From Candidatus Hydrogenedentota bacterium (GTDB lineage: Bacteria; Hydrogenedentota; Hydrogenedentia; Hydrogenedentales; SLHB01): a DNA stretch of 39,087 nucleotides. The stretch lies in the NCBI GenBank assembly GCA_016209895.1, contig JACQVH010000245.1:1-39087 (forward strand), read 5' to 3'. Positions 33,289 to 39,087 of this stretch are shown piece after piece; position 1 is the stretch's first letter, and the number at the start of each line of letters is the position of its first letter. The notes beneath the pieces are model-generated. The model was not told the DNA's origin. It worked only from the letters and a program-made list of their open reading frames with translations, and did not search any database. A program made the translations under genes and the position numbers.

Positions 33289-34323
33289 ATGGCTAAGAAG
33301 AAAACGAACAACGTTGCCCAGGATTACGAATCTTTATACCGGAGCTACGTATCGTTGCTCCGGCAGGTGGACCATTTGTCTACGCTGCGAGAGATTGGCC
33401 TCGCCATCAACTCGACGCTGGACCTGAACGAGGCCATCACCATCATCGCGAACGTGGTGCAAGGGGCGTTGGACGTAAGCCGGCTCACGATCTACCGATT
33501 GGACGACACGCAGAATCGCGCGGTCCCGCTTATCGCCAAGTACGGGCGCGACGTCATAAGTCCGGAGCGTCTCGAGGAGGAATTCGTGGCGCTGCAAGGT
33601 ACGCCTTGGGGCGAGGCGGTGCGTACGCGCAAAGTGGTACTGGTCGAGGATGCCGTGGAGAGCGCAGCGTATGTGCCGCTGGTCGCGAAGAACACGCCGC
33701 TGGGCGTGCTGCGTCTGGAGGAACGGAGGGACGGATTGCCCTTCAGTCCCGAAGACGTGTCCCTGTATCAATCGCTGGGCGCGCAGATTGCCATCGCCAT
33801 CAATAATGCCCAATTGTATGCCATGGCGGTGACCGACGGGTTAACGGGGTTGTATGTCCGCCGCTACTTTGACCTGCGCATGGCCGAGGAATTCCATCAG
33901 GCTCAACGTTACGGTAGGTCGTTCGCTCTGCTCTTGATGGACATTGACCATTTCAAGAAATTCAACGATGCGCACGGGCATCAGACCGGCGACTTGGTGT
34001 TGCAGGAGTTCGCCAGATTGGTGCAGGCCAACATTCGGAAGTCGGATGTCTGCTGTCGCTACGGCGGCGAGGAAGTGGCCGCGATTTTGCCCGAAACTAA
34101 GCTGGACGAGGCGGCGGTCCTCGCGAACAAGCTGTGCGCGAGGGTGCGGAACGAGGGGTTCGAAGGAGCGACTGGAGAGAAACTATCGGTGACTACCAGT
34201 ATCGGTGTGACCGGTTATATGGAGAGCTTTAAAGAGGCTGCTGCTATGATCCGCGCGGCCGATGAAGCGTTGTATCGAGCCAAGCAACTGGGTCGCAACC
34301 GGGTGGAATTGGCACACTTTTAG
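33289..34323 (+). CDS. GAF-GGDEF diguanylate cyclase
   Basis: A 344-residue cytosolic protein: a short N-terminal helix, a GAF sensor domain (about 35-180) and a GGDEF domain (about 185-344). It makes cyclic di-GMP from two GTP. The active site is RYGGEEVAAIL with GGEE at 259-262. The metal-binding Asp is in LLMDIDHFKKFNDAHGHQTGD. An inhibitory I-site, RKSD (250-253), sits exactly five residues before GGEE, so product feedback inhibition is expected. The GAF domain may bind a small ligand or sense redox state, but I see no cysteine or histidine signature. There are no membrane segments and no EAL domain. It lies alone, convergent with the aspartic-protease-like gene. Confidence 0.93.
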   Translation: MAKKKTNNVAQDYESLYRSYVSLLRQVDHLSTLREIGLAINSTLDLNEAITIIANVVQGALDVSRLTIYRLDDTQNRAVPLIAKYGRDVISPERLEEEFVALQGTPWGEAVRTRKVVLVEDAVESAAYVPLVAKNTPLGVLRLEERRDGLPFSPEDVSLYQSLGAQIAIAINNAQLYAMAVTDGLTGLYVRRYFDLRMAEEFHQAQRYGRSFALLLMDIDHFKKFNDAHGHQTGDLVLQEFARLVQANIRKSDVCCRYGGEEVAAILPETKLDEAAVLANKLCARVRNEGFEGATGEKLSVTTSIGVTGYMESFKEAAAMIRAADEALYRAKQLGRNRVELAHF

Positions 34324-34358
34324 CGCCGTCGGTGTCGCGACCGACAGCCGGCCACGAG

Positions 34359-34721
34359 CTATTTCAATCGAGTGGCAGGCAAACGCTTGAGCCGCTGGGT
34401 TCGGGGATCAACTTCGATTCCGACCGATTCCAAAGCGGTAACACCCAGTATGGGTTCGGCGTCGTCAGCGCCGAAAATGAGGGTACTACCCACGATCTCG
34501 CCCATGAATTCCAATTCGCCGGTTGTGATATCGAGCCTCACTTCCGAGCCATCAGCCAACTCATACGTGCGCTTTGCCTTGGGAACCAAGCCAATCCTTT
34601 TCAACGCGTGGGCCGGAACGAGCGAATCAATGGCCCCGGTATCTACCAGAAACAGTCCCTCCCAGGTACGCGTGGGCTTTGCCGGATTACGTACCAGAAC
34701 CGTAACGCGTGTCAATCTCAT
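34359..34721 (-). CDS. Retropepsin-like clan AA aspartic protease
   Basis: A 120-residue single-domain protein of the clan AA (retropepsin-like) family. The catalytic motif is FLVDTGAIDSLVPA (Asp27-Thr-Gly) and the hydrophobic-hydrophobic-Gly partner is ILGVTALESVGIEVD. Such proteins would work as homodimers, each giving one Asp. The middle forms the flap-like region (ELADGSEVRLDITTGELEF). The start at 34721 has an AAAGGA site. It lies 119 bp downstream of the HExxH protein on the same strand and could be the last gene of that transcript, but a distinct unit is equally possible. Substrate unknown; bacterial members are mostly uncharacterised. Confidence 0.8.
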   Translation of the reverse strand: MRLTRVTVLVRNPAKPTRTWEGLFLVDTGAIDSLVPAHALKRIGLVPKAKRTYELADGSEVRLDITTGELEFMGEIVGSTLIFGADDAEPILGVTALESVGIEVDPRTQRLKRLPATRLK

Positions 34722-34840
34722 TATCTCGTCCTTTCGTTTCGACCTTACAGCCTAACATATCAGCCCGCCAGGTTGCCTGCTGACGAATAGGAGAGACCAA
34801 GCTGATGTGAGACGGTTGCGACGTTTCGGCGTACCGCTTG

Positions 34841-35641
34841 CTAACCGCGCAGCGTCTCGAGCCGCTCGGGAAACGCTGCGGCAGAGATCAGTTCGGGGTG
34901 GGTAAGATCGGATCGGTCGAAGATGCGCGCGAAAACCTCCGGGGTGCGGTCGCCGAGGGACGGGAACATGCGGGCGAATTCGCGGAGGCGCAGGTTTCGC
35001 ACGTGATCGTTTAGTTTGCCTTCCAAGACGAGGCGGCCGTCAATGAAGGTGTCCCAGAGGACTCGGTATCGTTCCTGGACGACGGTCCGGAGCGTGGCGC
35101 CGAGGTCGAATTGGTCTAAGGATGGCAGGTACTCGAAGCGGGGGTCGAGCATGTCGGCAATGTGGAGGAATTCGTGTCGCAGGAAGACCAGCAAGTTTCG
35201 ATGGAAGAGGAAGGAATTGGGGCGCAGGCGTACTGCGATGACGCGACCGCGCGCGCTATTCGGGTCGGAGACTTCCGGCGCGACGAATAGTTCGGCTCCT
35301 TCTTGTTTGCGGGTCTTGGCGGTGGCGATGAGGCAACGCCGGGCAGATGTGCTCAGGATTGGGCGCTCATCCAGGGCCCGCTCGACCGGTCGGTGCAGAC
35401 TTAGCCGGGTAAACCACTCGCGGTGGAAAACGAGAAACCTGGATTCCCGTTGATCGGCATCTATCAGTTCGTAGATACGGTCCCGTTCACTCCGAAAATG
35501 CGGCTCTTCTTCGCGGCCTTGGATAGCCCGAAGTACCGCTTCCTCGACCAGCGGCGGCTCATAGACCACTTCGAAACCCGGGGAAGATACTTGCGAACTG
35601 GGCTCGAACCTGGCGAAAGAATCGGCGGCGAGCTGACTCAT
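34841..35641 (-). CDS. HExxH zinc-metalloprotease-like protein in the Nxr operon
   Basis: A 266-residue cytosolic-looking protein of unknown family. The only motif I recognise is LRHEFLHIADMLDP, with HExxH at 156-160, typical of zincin metallopeptidases. A third zinc ligand is not clear; Asp163, Asp166 and Glu170 are candidates. The flanks are rich in charged residues and there is no signal peptide or membrane segment. It is the fifth gene of the nxr cluster, 33 bp after the chaperone, so it likely acts in maturation or quality control of the molybdoenzyme or its partners. That role is inferred from position only. The ribosome site is weak. Confidence 0.7.
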   Translation of the reverse strand: MSQLAADSFARFEPSSQVSSPGFEVVYEPPLVEEAVLRAIQGREEEPHFRSERDRIYELIDADQRESRFLVFHREWFTRLSLHRPVERALDERPILSTSARRCLIATAKTRKQEGAELFVAPEVSDPNSARGRVIAVRLRPNSFLFHRNLLVFLRHEFLHIADMLDPRFEYLPSLDQFDLGATLRTVVQERYRVLWDTFIDGRLVLEGKLNDHVRNLRLREFARMFPSLGDRTPEVFARIFDRSDLTHPELISAAAFPERLETLRG

Positions 35642-35674
35642 GGTTGGGATCCCGTTAACAATGACCGTGGAGAT

Positions 35675-36463
35675 TCAAAGCGGACTCTCCGACGCGGTAT
35701 CATCGCGCGCTTCGCACAATTCGGTGCAGGAACCGCAAGCCATCGGCACGTTTTGCGTAGAGTCCGGGCACAATTGCAGAAACTGAGGGCCGCAGGGCGC
35801 GTCCAGGAATCGGCAATCCGCTTCCAGGAAGGCAGTGCACAATTCGCCCAGAACGCCGTAGAAACTGTCCGGGGCTTCGCGGCGCACTCTCCGACCGAAG
35901 GCCGGACCGAACCGGCCCAAGTGTTCGCGGAGGAAGAGTCGCTGGGCTTTGACCGTTTGCTCGCCCATCACTGGATCGTCGGATTCCAGAGCATAGGCTT
36001 GTTTGCGGCATAAGAACGCCATGAACTCACATTCGCAACTGATGTGGTCAATGCGTTCGTGTTGGGAAGAATCTAGGACGAGACCGAACGCTCGAAAAAA
36101 AGCGCCGATGTCGCCCATTTCTTGCGGTTGTAAGAAAATTCCGATATCGCCGTATTCGGTTTCGTATGGAGGGGCTACGCCCCGACTGGTATGCCCGAAT
36201 ACTCGGCGATAGGCGGCTTCGAGTAGACGGAGCGCACTTGTATCGCGCATTTGGGCAAGTCGGCGCACAAGCCCGGCGAGCGGTTGGCCGTCTATCGGAG
36301 CGGCGGCATCCGCCAGGGCATCAATGGAATCAGCGCCTCCCAAGCGCGCGATTGTTTCTTCGCTGGGCGCCTGAAAACCGAGGCTGAGCGCAGTGTAAAG
36401 GGCGCAACGGCACAGCGAAATATCGGCGGCGGATGCAGCACGGTCGAGTGTGGATTCGGACAT
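35675..36463 (-). CDS. TorD/NarJ-like chaperone for the molybdoenzyme
   Basis: A 262-residue helical protein of the TorD/NarJ/DmsD superfamily, closest in layout to the type II DMSO reductase chaperones (DdhD, SerD, PcrD-like). Landmarks: LRLLEAAYRRVFGHTSRGVAPPYETEYG, GDIGAFFRAFGL, ERIDHISCECEFMAFLCRKQAYAL and the C-terminal PMACGSCTELCEARDD. Such chaperones hold the catalytic subunit until the molybdenum cofactor is inserted and before Tat export. A C-terminal MACGSC motif is conserved in some members and may bind metal. The start is either ATG 36463 (GGGGAG only 2 bp upstream) or TTG 36481, which adds six residues. It lies 37 bp after nxrB. Confidence 0.85.
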   Translation of the reverse strand: MSESTLDRAASAADISLCRCALYTALSLGFQAPSEETIARLGGADSIDALADAAAPIDGQPLAGLVRRLAQMRDTSALRLLEAAYRRVFGHTSRGVAPPYETEYGDIGIFLQPQEMGDIGAFFRAFGLVLDSSQHERIDHISCECEFMAFLCRKQAYALESDDPVMGEQTVKAQRLFLREHLGRFGPAFGRRVRREAPDSFYGVLGELCTAFLEADCRFLDAPCGPQFLQLCPDSTQNVPMACGSCTELCEARDDTASESPL

Positions 36464-36500
36464 GGCTCCCCGGACGCGCAATGGCGCGTCGTTCTCGCGC

Positions 36501-37769
36501 TTATAATGAATTCACGTGCTGGGCAGGCCGCACGTAAACGGGCTCGTCGATCGTTGTTCGGAAGATTTCTTTTCCGTCCTGCCCGTACGCAATCACGGTG
36601 TCATTGTAGATGGTCACCGGCTTGCCGTTCAACTCGCCTTCGTAAACTTTGGGCCCTTCCTGGATCTCGTAGCTAAAGATGATCCGGGCGGAGCGGCGGA
36701 AAAGTTGGAGGACGGCAAGCAGTTCGCGGTCCGGATTCGCGTAGCGTTCGAGGGCTGGGTCTACGCCGGGACCGAACATCTGGCGGAGATACTCGCGCGG
36801 CACCCAGCGCGGCGGAATATAGTACCCGTTCGGGGCGGTACCGAATTGTGGATACAACGGGAGCGCCACCTTGGCGACGTGGACGAGATAGTATAGCGGG
36901 TTCTTGCGTTCCTCTTTCCAGGTGCCGTCCGGATTCAGAAGCACCAACCCTTGCATCCGAAGTTGCCCGATGCACGCCGCCATGCAGCGTGTTTCCATGG
37001 GTTGCCCATTGCTTTCCGGGTCGGAGCCTTCCACGCGCGGATAACACCCGACGCATTTCTCGGAGATGCGGGTGTTGCCGCGGTACATGGATTTCTTGTA
37101 CGGGCAGGCCTCAACGCACTTGCGATAACCCCGGCATTCTTTTTGATTGATCAGCACGATGCCGTCTTCGGGCCGTTTGTAAATGGCCTTGCGTGGACAC
37201 GCGGCCAAGCACGCCGGGTAGGTGCAGTGGTTGCAGATGCGCGCCAGGTAGAAGAACCAGGTCTTGTGCACGGGCAATTGGGCGCCATCTCGGTGGTAGA
37301 CATTTTTGGCGCCTTTCTCGCCGACCGGGTTGTCTTCATAAATATTCGGCAGGTTCCATTCTTCATCGGTGGGCAAGTAACCCAATACGCGGGCACTGTC
37401 CGGTTTCAGCGTTTTCTGTCCGGCCTCGAACACGGTCTTGCCGGCGAATTGCCCATACGGCTGCTTCGGGTCGTCTGAAACCTTTCCCGACCAAATCTGG
37501 CCGTCGGGATTGGCCTCTTCGAGGAGCTTCAGCGTCTTTACATCCCACCACTGGGGATAGCCGCCGTACGGCTTGGTCTCGACGTTAGCCCACCACATGT
37601 GTTCCTGGCCTTTGCTGAATGTCCAGGTGGATTTACAGGCCATGGTGCAACTCTGGCATGCCAGACAGCGGTTAATATTGAAGACGAATGCAAACTGACG
37701 CTTCGGAAAGCCCGCCTCGTACGGAAACTCCATTTCCCGACCGAGTTGCCAGTTATGTGCCTTCGGCAT
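36501..37769 (-). CDS. nxrB: Nitrite oxidoreductase-type iron-sulfur (beta) subunit
   Basis: A 422-residue electron-transfer subunit with strong Nxr beta character: KRQFAFVFNINRCLACQSC, TWTFSKGQEHMWWANVETKP, YGGYPQWWD and CNHCTYPACLAACPRKAIYK are family hallmarks I recognise from Nitrospira, Nitrospina and anammox NxrB. Fifteen cysteines in four groups (35, 38, 41, 45; 179, 182, 187, 191; 212, 218, 222; 239, 242, 262, 266), with Tyr215 where the fourth Cys of the third group would be, predict three 4Fe-4S clusters and one 3Fe-4S. No signal peptide; it is presumably exported with the alpha subunit. The start at 37769 has AAGGAGGGAG. It carries electrons from or to the molybdenum site. It could also serve a nitrate reductase of this branch. 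Confidence 0.9.
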   Translation of the reverse strand: MPKAHNWQLGREMEFPYEAGFPKRQFAFVFNINRCLACQSCTMACKSTWTFSKGQEHMWWANVETKPYGGYPQWWDVKTLKLLEEANPDGQIWSGKVSDDPKQPYGQFAGKTVFEAGQKTLKPDSARVLGYLPTDEEWNLPNIYEDNPVGEKGAKNVYHRDGAQLPVHKTWFFYLARICNHCTYPACLAACPRKAIYKRPEDGIVLINQKECRGYRKCVEACPYKKSMYRGNTRISEKCVGCYPRVEGSDPESNGQPMETRCMAACIGQLRMQGLVLLNPDGTWKEERKNPLYYLVHVAKVALPLYPQFGTAPNGYYIPPRWVPREYLRQMFGPGVDPALERYANPDRELLAVLQLFRRSARIIFSYEIQEGPKVYEGELNGKPVTIYNDTVIAYGQDGKEIFRTTIDEPVYVRPAQHVNSL

Positions 37770-37782
37770 GACTTCTCCCTCC

Positions 37783-38109
37783 TTATGGATTCGCCGAAAT
37801 CGGCTTCGGAACGTGTGTGCGCAGCTCGCCGACCGCGTCGCGGTCTCGCCGGCCAACAAGGCCCCACAGAGCGACACATTCACCGACGATTCGATCAATC
37901 GTTTCTTCGCCCAACTCGAGATAGGCGCGGTGCGCCCCGGCGTAGAAGGGCTCGCGAAACACGTTCAGAAGCTGCTCCCGCGAGAACCCCATCCGCGCGA
38001 ATTCCTCCGCGAACACGTAAGCCATGTCGCGCGAAGATTCGGCTCCGCTCGGCAAGGTCACACCTACCAGCATCATAGGGTCCGAAGGATCGTGTTCGTT
38101 ATAAGGCAT
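37783..38109 (-). CDS. Small conserved-looking protein between nxrA and nxrB
   Basis: A 108-residue protein of unknown family, mostly helical and acidic. Distinct stretches are DPSDPMMLVGVTLPSG, DMAYVFAEEFARMGFSREQLLNVFREPFYAGAHRAYLELGEE and IVGECVALWGLVG. I recall similar small proteins beside respiratory gene clusters in Planctomycetota-, NC10- and Chloroflexota-like genomes, but cannot name a family or function. The start at 38109 (MPYNEHDP) has AAGGA upstream; the longer frame to 38163 runs into the nxrA end. It sits 22 bp after nxrA and 13 bp before nxrB, so it is translated with the complex and may be an assembly factor or extra subunit. No cofactor motif is visible. Confidence 0.75.
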   Translation of the reverse strand: MPYNEHDPSDPMMLVGVTLPSGAESSRDMAYVFAEEFARMGFSREQLLNVFREPFYAGAHRAYLELGEETIDRIVGECVALWGLVGRRDRDAVGELRTHVPKPISANP

Positions 38110-38131
38110 CAGCGCCGTCCTTGCTCCGTAA

Positions 38132-39087
38132 TTACCACACGTCTTCCTGGCGCACGAGTTCACCCGCCAGATATTTTTTCATAAATTCGCTCTCGTTGTC
38201 CGGCGTGAAGCCGGTCGTGGCCGGCGCCCACACCCCGACACCGCCCAGGCCGCCGTCCTCGGCTTTGGTCACCTTGACCAGCGTTTCCTTGGGCACGGTG
38301 TTGACCGCGTGATTGTCGGCCTCTCCGCCGAAAATAAAGGCCATGAACGCCTTGGTCTTGTGGAATAGCGTATCGGTCTGATGCATGGGCATGTGCCAGT
38401 TCCGCGTCACCGACTGCTGCGACCCGTAGCGCAGATTCGCTTGATATCCGGTATTGGCAGACAGCGCTCGGCCATCCGGCCGCGTCTCATGTGCTTTCAC
38501 ACTCTTTTCCGTGGCGATGAACGGCGCGTGTTTCATCATGACGATGTTGTAAGGATACGCGTGGTTGTACTTGACCCGCAGCATGCACCGCGACACGCGA
38601 TAGAAGGGGTCTTCGGGCTTCGCGCCCAGGTAAGGCCGGTCAGCGGGATTGGCGTCCACGTACACATAGTCGCCGTCGTTGATTCCCAGGTCGCGCGCGG
38701 TCTGGGGATTCATGTGGAGTTGGTGTTCCCCAACGCAGGGTGCCCGTTTATCCAGGCGATACGGGTCGCCGAAGTTCGAGTCGTAGAGCATGTGCCAATC
38801 CACATTGGACCAGCCGCTGTGGACCCGGTGTCGGGTTTTCGGCGTCAAACAATAGAACTGATAGCCCTTTTCCCAAAGGAAGTTCTTGGATTCCTTGACC
38901 TGCGCCCAGGGCATTTTTACGTTGCGAATGGTGCGTTCGTCCCAATGTTCTGCGGTAAGCGGAATACCGTAATCTTCCGGCCGTACAAGTGGATTGGAAC
39001 TCACGATTACGTTCGGCAGATAGGGCGTCGCTTCCGGACCTTCCCGGTGCACGATGAAGTTTTCGCCGTACTCGATGGCCTCTGGGA
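38132..39087 (-). CDS. nxrA: Nitrite oxidoreductase-type molybdopterin alpha subunit (3' part)
   Basis: The C-terminal 317 residues of a large molybdopterin oxidoreductase; the frame is open to the right edge (reading PEAIEYGENFIVHREG before the first Met/Val). Recognisable pieces are YQFYCLTPKTRHRVHSGWSNVDW, the molybdopterin dinucleotide-binding segment HQLHMNPQTARDLGINDGDYV, and the tail GVGVWAPATTGFTPDNESEFMKKYLAGE, which I recall as the NxrA ending. It binds the bis-MGD molybdenum site and would oxidise nitrite to nitrate, or run in reverse. The catalytic N-terminal part, Tat signal and FS0 cluster lie outside the window. Identification leans on the NxrB next door and on this tail. Confidence 0.85.
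   Translation of the reverse strand, partial: PEAIEYGENFIVHREGPEATPYLPNVIVSSNPLVRPEDYGIPLTAEHWDERTIRNVKMPWAQVKESKNFLWEKGYQFYCLTPKTRHRVHSGWSNVDWHMLYDSNFGDPYRLDKRAPCVGEHQLHMNPQTARDLGINDGDYVYVDANPADRPYLGAKPEDPFYRVSRCMLRVKYNHAYPYNIVMMKHAPFIATEKSVKAHETRPDGRALSANTGYQANLRYGSQQSVTRNWHMPMHQTDTLFHKTKAFMAFIFGGEADNHAVNTVPKETLVKVTKAEDGGLGGVGVWAPATTGFTPDNESEFMKKYLAGELVRQEDVW

Overview
The window is a GC-rich (roughly 60% by eye) bacterial chromosomal segment with no rRNA, tRNA, CRISPR array, insertion sequence or phage gene that I can see. The gene content suggests an uncultured bacterium of the PVC, Planctomycetota or Candidatus Hydrogenedentota kind: kinesin-light-chain-type TPR repeats, a ceramidase-like secreted protein, an FG-GAP plus DUF4091 giant secreted protein, a DUF6807 (PmoA-like) protein, a stand-alone IMP cyclohydrolase, and spacers full of short 9-10 bp repeats. 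No marker gene fixes the taxonomy, so this is inference.

Layout. 1-766: 3' end of a TPR protein. 767-1621: gene-free spacer with four kinds of short repeat. 1622-4868 (-): ceramidase-like protein, glycine-zipper lipoprotein and class V aminotransferase. 4970-7303 (+): small membrane protein, then a DUF47/PiT phosphate-uptake pair. 7312-10698 (-): FG-GAP/DUF4091 protein. 10829-24348 (-): two complete tripartite heavy-metal RND efflux systems in tandem, each preceded by a small secreted Cys-rich or His-rich protein, possibly one or two long transcripts. 24747-28899 (+): DUF6807 protein, then an inositol-phosphatase-fold enzyme with a histone-like basic tail coupled to zwf. 28984-30084 (-): acyltransferase. 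30215-31009 (+): TauE/SafE permease. 31051-32961 (-): purH (cyclohydrolase domain only) and purD. 33289-34323 (+): GAF-GGDEF diguanylate cyclase. 34359-34721 (-): aspartic-protease-like protein.

34841-39087 (-) is the most interesting region. It reads nxrA (3' part), a small conserved-looking protein, nxrB, a TorD/NarJ-type chaperone and an HExxH metalloprotease-like protein. The beta subunit has the iron-sulfur pattern and sequence character of the nitrite oxidoreductase (Nxr) group of type II DMSO reductases, known from Nitrospira, Nitrospina and anammox bacteria. The operon suggests a respiratory nitrite-oxidising or nitrate-reducing enzyme with dedicated maturation factors, in a host not expected to be a classical nitrifier.

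How the genes work together: the two RND systems would expel heavy-metal cations across both membranes, with the small Cys/His proteins as likely periplasmic metal binders. DUF47 and PiT form a phosphate-uptake unit. The phosphatase and G6PD probably set flux into the oxidative pentose phosphate pathway. PurH and PurD are purine synthesis. Start sites were moved from the longest frame wherever a Shine-Dalgarno, signal peptide or neighbouring stop argued for it; these choices are given per gene.
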